Shown: positions 1 through 8,202 of the stretch, piece after piece
How the letters are laid out: each line of letters begins with the position of its first letter
Position numbering within the stretch: position 1 is the stretch's first letter
DNA from: an uncultured Pelagibacteraceae bacterium
Lineage (GTDB): Bacteria > Pseudomonadota > Alphaproteobacteria > Pelagibacterales > Pelagibacteraceae
Length of the DNA: 64,000 nt
Direction: 5' to 3'
Assembly (NCBI GenBank): GCA_902569405.1
Contig: CACFTX010000001.1
Location: 310,001-374,000, forward strand
Translations under genes and position numbers: made by a program
Notes under the pieces: model-generated
Database searches by the model: none
The model's input: only the letters and a program-made list of their open reading frames with translations
Told to the model about the DNA's origin: nothing

Positions 1-43
1 GAGGATCTATTATGTTTGCATTAAGAAAATATTTTTTTTTCAT
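1..43 (-). CDS. pyrC: Dihydroorotase, 5' end only (partial)
   Basis: Only the first 14 codons are inside the window. On the minus strand an ATG overlaps the last base of the pyrB stop (TAATG) and reads [14 protein letters not shown], which resembles the start of dihydroorotases, where a short beta strand ending in an N-x-x-I-I-D-P-like turn precedes the metal-binding HxH. pyrB followed by pyrC is a common order, so this would be the next step of de novo pyrimidine synthesis. The call rests on context plus a very short peptide. Confidence 0.6.
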   Translation of the reverse strand, partial: MKKKYFLNANIIDP

Positions 44-984
44 TATTGACAAAAAATTTTTAAACAAGCCATTCTAACTGCTACTCCTAATTCAACCTGT
101 TCTTTTATTACACTTTTATTGATATCATCAGCTAATTTTGTGTCTATTTCTATTCCACGATTCATTGGTCCGGGATGCATAATTAAAGCATCATTTTTTG
201 CTTCGTTTAATTTATCAGGCGTTAGTCCATAATATTCATAGTATTCTCTGTTAGAAGATAAGAATGAACTTGTCATTCTTTCATTTTGTAATCTAAGCAT
301 CATAACAATATCACAATCCTTTAATCCCTTTTTCATATCGGAAAAAGTATTAACTCCTAGTTTGTTAATGTCTTTTGGAAGCAAATTAGATGGACCTATT
401 ATATTTACTTCAGCACCTAACATGTTTAACAAATAAATATTTGATCTCGCTACTCTTGAATGAAGTATGTCTCCACATATTGCAATTCTTAAACCTTGTA
501 TTTTATTTTTTCTATCAATAATAGTTAAAGCGTCCAACAAAGCTTGTGTAGGGTGTTCTCTTCTGCCATCACCTGCATTAAGCACGGCACAATTAACTTT
601 TTGAGATAAGAGATTACATGCACCAGAGTCTTGATGTCTAATTACAATTATATCAGGGTGCATGGCATTTAAAGTCATTGCAGTATCAATTAACGTTTCA
701 CCTTTTTTTATTGCTGAGTTTGTAATATTCATCGACATTACATCTGCACCAAGTCTTTTACCAGCCAACTCAAAGGAACTTTGTGTTCTTGTAGAAGGCT
801 CAAAAAATAAATTGATTTGAGTTTTTCCTTTTAGAATATCAATTTTTTTGTTTTTGCTTTTATTTAACGAAATAAATTTTTTTGCTTCAAATAGAATTAA
901 GTTAACATCTGAAATTGAAAGATCCTGAATACCTAGAAGATGTTTTTTTGATATTTTAATAGCTTTATTTGAATTTATTGCCAT
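43..984 (-). CDS. pyrB: Aspartate carbamoyltransferase catalytic subunit
   Basis: Joins carbamoyl phosphate and aspartate to N-carbamoyl-aspartate, the committed step of pyrimidine synthesis, in the cytosol. The 313-residue length is normal for the catalytic chain. The carbamoyl-phosphate loop [12 protein letters not shown] lies near residues 61-72, the HPTQALLD motif near 143-150, and MHPGPMNRG near the C-terminus. No regulatory PyrI partner is visible. The stop overlaps the pyrC start by one base, which suggests translational coupling. ruvX lies 42 bases upstream on the same strand, so a shared transcript is likely. Confidence 0.95.
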   Translation of the reverse strand: MAINSNKAIKISKKHLLGIQDLSISDVNLILFEAKKFISLNKSKNKKIDILKGKTQINLFFEPSTRTQSSFELAGKRLGADVMSMNITNSAIKKGETLIDTAMTLNAMHPDIIVIRHQDSGACNLLSQKVNCAVLNAGDGRREHPTQALLDALTIIDRKNKIQGLRIAICGDILHSRVARSNIYLLNMLGAEVNIIGPSNLLPKDINKLGVNTFSDMKKGLKDCDIVMMLRLQNERMTSSFLSSNREYYEYYGLTPDKLNEAKNDALIMHPGPMNRGIEIDTKLADDINKSVIKEQVELGVAVRMACLKIFCQ

Positions 985-1026
985 TAAAATTAACTCTATA
1001 GCTATTAAGAGGTATTATTGCAAGTA

Positions 1027-1482
1027 TTAATTATTTAAATAGTCTATTGCACCCTGTAGTATAAAAGCAGCAGCATTTTCATCAATTTTTTTTAATTTTT
1101 TAGAAATATTTACATCAAGTTGTTTAGATAAATTAAAAGCCCCAACTGTTGATAGTCTTTCATCCCATAGACAAATCGGCAAATCGATAGATTTAGATAT
1201 ATTAATTGAAATGTCTTTAACTGATTGCGCGGATGAGCCAGATGAACCATCCATATTTATTGGGTTTCCTATCACTATTCCCTTAATATTATTTTCTTTA
1301 ATAATTTCTTTTAGTTCAGCTATAAGATGAGCTGTGTTAATTCTGTCGATTGTTTTAAAAGGTGTAGCTATGGACTGTCTTTCATCACATATTGACACAC
1401 CGATTCTTTTAGAACCCAAATCTAATCCAATTAATCTTGTTTTAAAGGTTTGTTTTTTTTTAAATTCTTCAATTGTGATCAT
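1027..1482 (-). CDS. ruvX: Putative pre-16S rRNA nuclease / Holliday junction resolvase-like protein (YqgF family)
   Basis: An RNase H-fold protein of 151 residues. Visible motifs are the first acidic strand LIGLDLGSKRIGVSICD near residues 17-33, the GNPINMDGS loop, WDERLST with the second acidic pair, and D-E-N-A-A-A-FILQ near the C-terminus. In other bacteria the family matures the 5' end of 16S rRNA. It is divergent from gatC, with 49 bases between start codons, so promoters for both directions must lie in this short gap. In alphaproteobacteria ruvX, gatCA and pyrB are often neighbours, which supports the call. Confidence 0.9.
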   Translation of the reverse strand: MITIEEFKKKQTFKTRLIGLDLGSKRIGVSICDERQSIATPFKTIDRINTAHLIAELKEIIKENNIKGIVIGNPINMDGSSGSSAQSVKDISINISKSIDLPICLWDERLSTVGAFNLSKQLDVNISKKLKKIDENAAAFILQGAIDYLNN

Positions 1483-1531
1483 ATTGTATATTTTATAGTT
1501 AAGTGGTACTTTGCAATAATTTAAATATCAT

Positions 1532-1819
1532 ATGACAATTGATCTTAAAACAGTAAAAAAAATTTCAAAATTAGCAAGAATTTCAGTTGATGATAAAAAA
1601 GCTAAAAAATTAGAGAGTGATTTAAACTCAATATTTGAGTTTATTGAAAAATTAAATCAATTGGACACGTCGAAATCTGAACCTTTAACCTCAGTTGTTG
1701 ATGCTAAACTTCAACTAAGAAAAGACGAAATAAAATCTCAAAATATAAGAGATCAAATTTTAAAAAACTCACCAGATGACAATAAGGACTTTTTTGTAGT
1801 ACCTAAGGTGATTGAATAA
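1532..1819 (+). CDS. gatC: Asp/Glu-tRNA amidotransferase subunit C
   Basis: Small stabilising subunit (95 residues) of the GatCAB amidotransferase, which converts Glu-tRNA(Gln) and/or Asp-tRNA(Asn) to the cognate amide-charged forms. The N-terminal pattern [12 protein letters not shown] and the stretch [18 protein letters not shown] are typical of GatC. It is the first gene of gatCAB, and its stop overlaps the gatA start by one base. Presence of the complex suggests indirect Gln-tRNA and/or Asn-tRNA formation. Confidence 0.93.
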   Translation: MTIDLKTVKKISKLARISVDDKKAKKLESDLNSIFEFIEKLNQLDTSKSEPLTSVVDAKLQLRKDEIKSQNIRDQILKNSPDDNKDFFVVPKVIE

Positions 1820-3273
1820 TGTCAAATATTACAGATTTAACATTGGTAGATTTGGTAGAAAAGATTAAAAAAAAAGATTTATCTTCTAAAGAAATTACCA
1901 AAGCTTACGTTGAAAGAGCCGAGAAATCAAAAAAGTTAAACACTTACATCACTGAAGACTTTAATAATGCATTAAAAAAAGCTGATAATTTTGATAACAG
2001 TCCAGATTTTGACAAAAAAATACCTGGCATACCTATTGCAGTTAAAGATTTGTTTTGTACAAAAAATTTAAGAACTACAGCTGGAAGTAAAATATTAGAA
2101 AACTTTATACCAACATATGAATCGACTGTAACAAATAATATTTGGAATGAAGGAGGTATTCTTTTAGGAAAACTTAATTGTGATGAATTTGCAATGGGCT
2201 CTTCTAATGAAACTAGTTTTTTTGGCAATGTACAAAGTCCTGTTGCTGAAAAATTAGTACCAGGTGGTTCATCAGGAGGTTCAGCTTCAGCATTAGCTGC
2301 AAAACTAACACCAACAACAATAGGCACTGATACAGGTGGTTCGATAAGACAACCAGCATCATTTACTGGTATTGTAGGTTTAAAGCCCACTTATGGTAGC
2401 TGCTCAAGATACGGAATAGTTGCTTTCGCATCATCTCTAGATCAAGCAGGTCCTATGACGAGAGATGTAAAAGATTGCGCTTTGATGCTTAGTATTATTA
2501 GCTCTTATGACAACAAAGATTCAACTTCGATAAATTTTAAGCGAGAAGATTATTTAAAAAAATTAAACAAATCAATTAAAGGAAAAAAAATTGGAATACC
2601 TAAAGAATACAGAGTTGAAGGAATGCCCAAAGAAATTGAAGACCTTTGGCAAAAAGGAATTACTATTGCAAAAGAAGCAGGGGCTGAGATTGTTGATGTT
2701 TCTCTACCAAACACAAACTATGCTTTACCAGCTTATTATATAGTTGCTCCAGCTGAAGCATCATCAAACCTAGCAAGATATGATGGCGTAAAATATGGTT
2801 TTAGATCTGAAGGAAAGAATTTAATTGATATGTATGAAAAAACGAGATCAGAAGGTTTTGGCAATGAAGTTAAAAGACGAATAATGATAGGTACATACGT
2901 TCTATCATCTGGTTATTATGACGCTTACTACCTTAAAGCGCAAAAAGTTAGAAGATTGATTAAAGATGATTTTGATGATGTATATAAAAAAGTTGATGCA
3001 ATTTTAACTCCATCGACACCAAGTACTGCATTTAAAATTGGTGAAAAAACAAACGATCCAGTTTCTATGTACTTGAATGATATATTCACTGTTCCAGTAA
3101 ATTTAGCTGGGCTACCAGCGATTTCAATTCCAGCAGGTCATGATCAGAAAGGTTATCCTTTGGGCTTACAAATTATTGGTAAAGCTTTTGATGAGCAAAA
3201 TATTTTAAATATTGCTTATTCTTTGCAAGAAGAAGTTAATTTTAAAAATAAAATGAATGATTGGTGGATGTAA
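1819..3273 (+). CDS. gatA: Asp/Glu-tRNA amidotransferase subunit A (amidase)
   Basis: Releases ammonia from glutamine for GatB. It is an amidase-signature enzyme of 484 residues. The catalytic lysine lies in [11 protein letters not shown] (about residue 76), and the Gly/Ser-rich signature [10 protein letters not shown] with [12 protein letters not shown] carries the cis-Ser and nucleophile Ser of the Ser-cisSer-Lys triad. The C-terminal substrate loop [11 protein letters not shown] is present. The stop overlaps the gatB start as TAATG. Start ATG 1819 sits on the gatC stop. Confidence 0.97.
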   Translation: MSNITDLTLVDLVEKIKKKDLSSKEITKAYVERAEKSKKLNTYITEDFNNALKKADNFDNSPDFDKKIPGIPIAVKDLFCTKNLRTTAGSKILENFIPTYESTVTNNIWNEGGILLGKLNCDEFAMGSSNETSFFGNVQSPVAEKLVPGGSSGGSASALAAKLTPTTIGTDTGGSIRQPASFTGIVGLKPTYGSCSRYGIVAFASSLDQAGPMTRDVKDCALMLSIISSYDNKDSTSINFKREDYLKKLNKSIKGKKIGIPKEYRVEGMPKEIEDLWQKGITIAKEAGAEIVDVSLPNTNYALPAYYIVAPAEASSNLARYDGVKYGFRSEGKNLIDMYEKTRSEGFGNEVKRRIMIGTYVLSSGYYDAYYLKAQKVRRLIKDDFDDVYKKVDAILTPSTPSTAFKIGEKTNDPVSMYLNDIFTVPVNLAGLPAISIPAGHDQKGYPLGLQIIGKAFDEQNILNIAYSLQEEVNFKNKMNDWWM

Positions 3274-4739
3274 TGTTAAAAAAACAATCAGATTATTTAA
3301 TTACAAGAAATAAAAACAATTATGAAGTTGTTATTGGTTTAGAAGTACATGCTCAAGTATTATCAGATTCAAAACTTTTTTCTAGTTCACCAACAAAATT
3401 TGGCGCTGAACCAAATACTCAAGTAAGTTTAGTTGATGCTGCATTTCCAGGTATGTTACCTGTTATTAATGAATTTTGCATTAAACAAGCAGTAAAAACT
3501 GGAGTAGGCTTAAAAGCCAAGATTAACAAAAGATCAATTTTTGATAGAAAGAATTATTTTTATGCTGACTTACCACAAGGTTATCAAATTTCCCAATACA
3601 AAGATCCAATTGTTGGTGAAGGTTCAGTTGTACTTGATTTACCATCTGGAGAAAAAACTATTGGTATTGAAAGACTACATTTAGAGCAGGATGCAGGAAA
3701 AAGCATTCATGATATAGATCCACAAAACACATTAGTAGATTTAAATAGATCAGGTGTAGCTTTAATGGAAATAGTTAGTAAACCAGACCTTAGATCTCCT
3801 GATGAGGTTAATGCATATATAAAAAAATTGAGATCAATTATGAGATACTTAGGAACTTGTGATGGAAATATGCAAGAAGGTTCTTTACGTGCAGATGTTA
3901 ATGTATCTGTAAGAAAAAAAGGTGAAAAAGAATATGGGACAAGGTGTGAAATTAAAAATGTAAACTCAATTAAATTTATGCAAATGGCCATAGAATATGA
4001 AGCGAATAGACAAGTTGATGTAATAGAAGAAGGTGGATCTATTGATCAAGAAACAAGATTATTTGACACAAAAAAGAATGAAACTAGATCAATGCGATCA
4101 AAAGAAGACGCACATGACTATAGATATTTTCCTGATCCAGATTTATTACCATTAGACATTAGTGACGATTTTATAAATGATATAAAGAAAAATATTCCTG
4201 AACTACCAGACGAAAAGAAAAAAAGATTTATAGAAAAATTTAATTTGTCAGCATATGAAGCAAATATTCTTGTTTCAGATATAGAAACTTCAAAATATTT
4301 TGAAGAAGTAATAAAAAATTCTGATGTTAAACTTTCAACAAATTGGATTACCGGAGAATTATTTGCTTTGCTAAATGATAAAAATTTGGAAATATCAAAA
4401 AGCCCAATTAGTGCAATAAATTTATCAAAATTAATTAATTTAATAAAAGATGGAACCATATCTGGAAAAATTGCTAAATCCGTTTTCGAAATAATGGCCA
4501 CAGGAAACAAAAACCCAGTAGATATAGTTAACGAAAAAGGTCTTAAACAACAAAGCGATCCAAAAGAACTAGAAAAATTAATTAATAAAGTGGTTAATGA
4601 CAATCCAGATAAAGTTAAAGAATATAAGTCTGGAAAAGAAAAACTATTTGGTTTTTTTGTTGGTCAAGCAATGAAAGCTTCAGGCGGAAAAGCAAACCCA
4701 CAATTAATAAATGATATTTTAAAAAATAAACTCAAGTAA
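3273..4739 (+). CDS. gatB: Asp/Glu-tRNA amidotransferase subunit B
   Basis: The kinase/transamidase subunit, which phosphorylates mischarged Glu- or Asp-tRNA and transfers ammonia from GatA. The N-terminal motif [11 protein letters not shown], the strand [19 protein letters not shown] and [10 protein letters not shown] are diagnostic. The C-terminal YqeY-like helical tail ends in [14 protein letters not shown] use ATG 3273, inside the gatA stop (TAATG), instead of an in-frame TTG 12 bases upstream; this gives 488 residues. A methyltransferase gene follows after one base. Confidence 0.96.
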   Translation: MLKKQSDYLITRNKNNYEVVIGLEVHAQVLSDSKLFSSSPTKFGAEPNTQVSLVDAAFPGMLPVINEFCIKQAVKTGVGLKAKINKRSIFDRKNYFYADLPQGYQISQYKDPIVGEGSVVLDLPSGEKTIGIERLHLEQDAGKSIHDIDPQNTLVDLNRSGVALMEIVSKPDLRSPDEVNAYIKKLRSIMRYLGTCDGNMQEGSLRADVNVSVRKKGEKEYGTRCEIKNVNSIKFMQMAIEYEANRQVDVIEEGGSIDQETRLFDTKKNETRSMRSKEDAHDYRYFPDPDLLPLDISDDFINDIKKNIPELPDEKKKRFIEKFNLSAYEANILVSDIETSKYFEEVIKNSDVKLSTNWITGELFALLNDKNLEISKSPISAINLSKLINLIKDGTISGKIAKSVFEIMATGNKNPVDIVNEKGLKQQSDPKELEKLINKVVNDNPDKVKEYKSGKEKLFGFFVGQAMKASGGKANPQLINDILKNKLK

Positions 4740-4740
4740 A

Positions 4741-5397
4741 ATGAGTTCAAATATTAGCATTAATAATGAAATAGAAGAATATATTAACAATCATTCTTTA
4801 AAACTAAATTCTGTTCAAAAAGAAATCATTTTATACAATGAAAGATTGGGAAAAATTAAGAGAATGCAAATAGCAGTTTCACAATGTCATTTTTTACATT
4901 TAATAATTAAAATTTCTAAAATTAAAAAAATATTAGAAATTGGAACATTCACTGGCTTAAGCACATTATCCATGTCTCTAGCTTTACCAGAAGAAGGTCA
5001 GCTGATTTCTTTAGATAAAAATGAAGAAACAAATAAATTAGCAATAAATTTTTTTAAAAAAGCCAATCAAGATAGTAAAATCAAAACAATAATTAGACCA
5101 GCTTTAGAAAGTTTAAAAATTTTTAAAGATCAAAATGAAAAATTTGACCTTGTGTTTATTGATGCTGATAAAGAAAATTATAAAATTTATTATGAAGAAT
5201 CTTTAAATTTAATTAATCAAGACAGTTTAATTATAATTGATAATGTTTTATGGCATGGCGAAGTAATTGATAAAAGCAAAAATGATAAATTAACCACAAG
5301 CATTAGGGAGTTTAACTCTTATGTTAATAGTGATAAAAGAACTGAAAATTTAATTATACCAGTTGGTGATGGCCTTACTGTTTGTAGAAAGTTATAA
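4741..5397 (+). CDS. Class I SAM-dependent O-methyltransferase (family 3 type)
   Basis: A 218-residue methyltransferase. The SAM-binding motif I reads ILEIGTFTGLSTLSM near residues 64-78, the post-II acidic residue follows in LISLDKNEE, and the metal/catalytic segment FDLVFIDADKENYKIYYE plus IIIDNVLWHGEV match the YrrM/CCoAOMT-like family. Substrates in this family vary (small catechols, some tRNA positions), so none is assigned. The start follows the gatB stop by one base and its stop overlaps the trhO start, so it is likely cotranscribed with both. Confidence 0.88.
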   Translation: MSSNISINNEIEEYINNHSLKLNSVQKEIILYNERLGKIKRMQIAVSQCHFLHLIIKISKIKKILEIGTFTGLSTLSMSLALPEEGQLISLDKNEETNKLAINFFKKANQDSKIKTIIRPALESLKIFKDQNEKFDLVFIDADKENYKIYYEESLNLINQDSLIIIDNVLWHGEVIDKSKNDKLTTSIREFNSYVNSDKRTENLIIPVGDGLTVCRKL

Positions 5398-6299
5398 TGT
5401 TTTATATTGCAGGATTATATAAGTTTAAAAAAATTTCAAATATTAAAAAAAAAAAAAAAATTCTACAAGTTTTTTTTATCAAAAAAAGTATTAGAGGAAC
5501 AATTATTATTTCTAGTGAAGGTATCAATGGTACTATATCGGCCAATAAAAGTAATTTAAATTTAACTTTAAATAAAATTAAAAGAATTTTTAAATTTAAT
5601 AATTTTGATTCACAAAGTTTGTCTAAAAGTGAATTTCAAGTTTTTCATAGAGGAAAGGTTAAAATTAAAAAAGAAGTTGTACCTATGGGCATTAAAATTT
5701 TTAAGCGCAAATCAAAAAATCATGTTGATCCTTCTAAATGGAACAAATTAATCAGTAATCAAAATACTTTTTTAATTGATGCAAGAAAACCTTTTGAATA
5801 TAAAGTTGGTACATTTAAAAATGCTAAAAATCCGAATATAAAAAACTTTAGAAATTTTCCTAATTACCTTCAAAATTTAAACAAAAATAAAAATATAGCC
5901 ATGTTTTGCACTGGAGGCATAAGATGTGAAAAGGCATCAGTTTATTTGGAAAAAAAAGGTTTTAAAAATGTATATCAGCTAAAAGGTGGAATAATAAATT
6001 ATTTAAAGAAAATTAAAAAAAGTAACAGTTTGTGGAAAGGTGAATGTTATGTTTTTGATAACAGAGTATCTATAAAACATGGATTAATTCCTGGTAGTTT
6101 TTCAATGTGTAGTGGTTGTAGAAAACCAATATCCATCAAAGACAAAAAATCTAATAAATTTGAGGAGGGCGTTTCCTGTCCAAATTGTCACGATAGTTTA
6201 ACAAATTCACAAAAGGACAGATTTAGAATGAGACAAAAACAAATACTCCTTGCGAAAAAAACTGGAAAAAAGCATATATTCCAAAAAGAATATAACTGA
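5397..6299 (+). CDS. trhO: tRNA U34 hydroxylase / rhodanese-like protein TrhO (YceA family)
   Basis: The family makes 5-hydroxyuridine at tRNA wobble U34 using oxygen. It has 300 residues: an N-terminal acylphosphatase-like region (about 1-95), a rhodanese domain with the active-site loop MFCTGGIRCEKAS (about 163-175, catalytic Cys), and a C-terminal zinc-type tail with two CxxC pairs (CSGCRKP and CPNCHDS). A run of 16 adenines at 5445-5460 encodes five lysines near the N-terminus and stays in frame. The stop lies just before the ribosome site of the MATE gene. Confidence 0.92.
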   Translation: MFYIAGLYKFKKISNIKKKKKILQVFFIKKSIRGTIIISSEGINGTISANKSNLNLTLNKIKRIFKFNNFDSQSLSKSEFQVFHRGKVKIKKEVVPMGIKIFKRKSKNHVDPSKWNKLISNQNTFLIDARKPFEYKVGTFKNAKNPNIKNFRNFPNYLQNLNKNKNIAMFCTGGIRCEKASVYLEKKGFKNVYQLKGGIINYLKKIKKSNSLWKGECYVFDNRVSIKHGLIPGSFSMCSGCRKPISIKDKKSNKFEEGVSCPNCHDSLTNSQKDRFRMRQKQILLAKKTGKKHIFQKEYN

Positions 6300-6306
6300 G
6301 GAAAAA

Positions 6307-7653
6307 TTGTCAAAATCATTGAACTTAATTAAAGATCCTATTGGACCGCTTTTAAAAAAAATAGCTATACCTGCAAGTGTTGGAACTTTGTTTCAAACTC
6401 TTTATAATATTGTTGATACTTTTTTTGCTGGTAAAATTTCTCCTGAAGCTTTATCAGCCCTTGCCAAGTCTTTTCCAATTTATTTTATAATTATTGCTGC
6501 TTGTGTAGGAGTGACAGTAGGTGGTACCTCACTTATAGCTAATAGCATTGGTGAAAATAATAAAAAAAATGTATTAATTTATTTTGCACAAACAATTATT
6601 TTTGGAATTATTTTATCTGCATTTATAACTTTTATTGGCCTGTTCTATGCTGAGGATATTTTTTTAATGATGGGTTCTAGTAAAGAAGTTGTTAATTTAG
6701 GTCTTCAATATACAAATGTTATTTTTTCTGGATCTATTGTTTTTATATCTGTTGTAGGCCTTAACTCGTTGTTACATGCGGAAGGTGATACAAAGACATT
6801 TAGAAACGTTCTTGTTTTAAGCTTTGTTCTCAATATATTTTTAAATCCATTGTTTATATTTGGATATGGTTTTATTCCAGCGATGGGAATGACAGGCATA
6901 GGTGTAGCTACAATAATATCTCAAATTATTGCTTTTTTAATTTTACTTCAGAAAATTATAAAATCATCATCATTAAAAGGAATTTTATTTAAAAATTTTT
7001 TTCCAAATTTATTTTATTTATCAAGATTGTTTTTTCAATCAATGCCAATTTCAGCTGCATTATTTATGATATCAATCGGTAATTTAATTATACTTTGGTA
7101 TATTTCTGTATTTGGTGAATTTGCAACTGCGGGATATGGTTCAGCTACACGTTTCGAGCAGATACTTTTGTTACCTGTATTAGGTTTAAATACAGCTATA
7201 ATTTCTATAGTAGCACAAAACTTTGGAGCAAAAAATTTCTTAAGAATTAAACAATCATATTTCCAAGCAGTTTTTTATGGATTTACGATCATGGTTATTG
7301 CAGGTATTATTATTTTTTTAAGTGCTGATAATATTGTAAGTATTTTTAGTAAAAACACAGATGTAATAAAATATGGGTCTACATATTTAAAGATTTCCGC
7401 TTTAATATTTCCAGCATATCCAATTTATTTTATAAGTAATGGATTTTTTATGGCTATTAAAAAATCTCATTATTCTATGTTTTTAAATATTATTCGAAAT
7501 GTTTTACTAGCGATACCAACAATATATTTTGCAAAATTTATTGGAGGTTCATTTAGTGCGTTTTTTTGGAGCTATTGTATGTTTAATTGGATATTTATGA
7601 TTTGTTTAATTCTTTTTGTAACTTTTTATATAAATAGATACTTACAGCCTTGA
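6307..7653 (+). CDS. MATE family multidrug/metabolite exporter
   Basis: A polytopic inner-membrane antiporter of 448 residues with about 12 hydrophobic helices, made of two MATE repeats. The first begins PIGPLLKKIAIPASVGTLFQTLYNIVDTFFAG and the second around SRLFFQSMPISAALFMISIGN. I chose TTG 6307, which follows GAGG at 6298-6301 directly after the trhO stop. A TTG at 6250 would add 19 residues inside trhO with no better ribosome site. The substrate cannot be told. The 3' end overlaps the convergent soxG by 12 bases. Confidence 0.9.
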   Translation: MSKSLNLIKDPIGPLLKKIAIPASVGTLFQTLYNIVDTFFAGKISPEALSALAKSFPIYFIIIAACVGVTVGGTSLIANSIGENNKKNVLIYFAQTIIFGIILSAFITFIGLFYAEDIFLMMGSSKEVVNLGLQYTNVIFSGSIVFISVVGLNSLLHAEGDTKTFRNVLVLSFVLNIFLNPLFIFGYGFIPAMGMTGIGVATIISQIIAFLILLQKIIKSSSLKGILFKNFFPNLFYLSRLFFQSMPISAALFMISIGNLIILWYISVFGEFATAGYGSATRFEQILLLPVLGLNTAIISIVAQNFGAKNFLRIKQSYFQAVFYGFTIMVIAGIIIFLSADNIVSIFSKNTDVIKYGSTYLKISALIFPAYPIYFISNGFFMAIKKSHYSMFLNIIRNVLLAIPTIYFAKFIGGSFSAFFWSYCMFNWIFMICLILFVTFYINRYLQP

Positions 7654-8202
7654 AGCACTGTCATTTATCCAGGACCAGAGGTGATTTGAGAAAGACCTTC
7701 TAACAAATAAATTTAAATCATTAACATTTTTATTGTGAATTATTATATCGACATGATTAAGTAGAGTTTGTGTTGTTGCGCCTTTTGAATTCATAAAATC
7801 ATTAAAGTTAAAAGGACAACCTGTTGATAATAATTCAAAAACTTTATTACCTCTTATATTAATCATTACCAAATGATCTGTTACATTAGTTACTGATCCA
7901 AGTTTAACTTTTGAAATTTCATTAAAAAGTTTATCTTCTAAAATACCTCTATCATTTAAGGCGTTTTTATCATTAGCATAAACCATCCATTCATCTGGAC
8001 CTAACCATAGAATACTTAAATTATCATTTCCTGATGATGTATTAGGATCTGTGGGGGGAATTATTGACAAAACTTTTCCTACTTTTGTTATAAAATCTCT
8101 ATTTTTTCCTCTTAGGTTTAATTTAATTATAGGTTCAACTTCTGAAATTTCTATTTCTGGATATTTTTTTGTATCATTAATTGGAGAATTATAATTAAGC
8201 AT
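7642..8202 (-). CDS. soxG: Sarcosine oxidase gamma subunit
   Basis: Smallest folate-fold chain (186 residues) of heterotetrameric sarcosine oxidase; it shares the GcvT-like fold but has no cofactor of its own. Recognisable segments are LSILWLGPDEWMVYA, VTDHLVMINIRGNKVFELLSTGCPFNF and the C-terminal RRSFSNHLWSWINDSA. It is the last gene of soxB-soxD-soxA-soxG, its start overlapping the soxA end by 8 bases. Its 3' end overlaps the convergent MATE gene, so the two transcripts collide here. Confidence 0.93.
   Translation of the reverse strand: MLNYNSPINDTKKYPEIEISEVEPIIKLNLRGKNRDFITKVGKVLSIIPPTDPNTSSGNDNLSILWLGPDEWMVYANDKNALNDRGILEDKLFNEISKVKLGSVTNVTDHLVMINIRGNKVFELLSTGCPFNFNDFMNSKGATTQTLLNHVDIIIHNKNVNDLNLFVRRSFSNHLWSWINDSASRL

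Noticed and set aside
1944..2390. Long open frame opposite gatA
   Set aside because: Lies fully inside gatA on the other strand, has a low-complexity Pro/Ser composition and no ribosome site or family resemblance.
4118..4603. 161-codon open frame opposite gatB
   Set aside because: Ser/Phe/Leu-rich antisense shadow of an AT-rich gene, with no recognisable motif.
5397..6299. Frameshift in trhO at the A16 run
   Set aside because: The reading frame is continuous through the run and both sides match one family.
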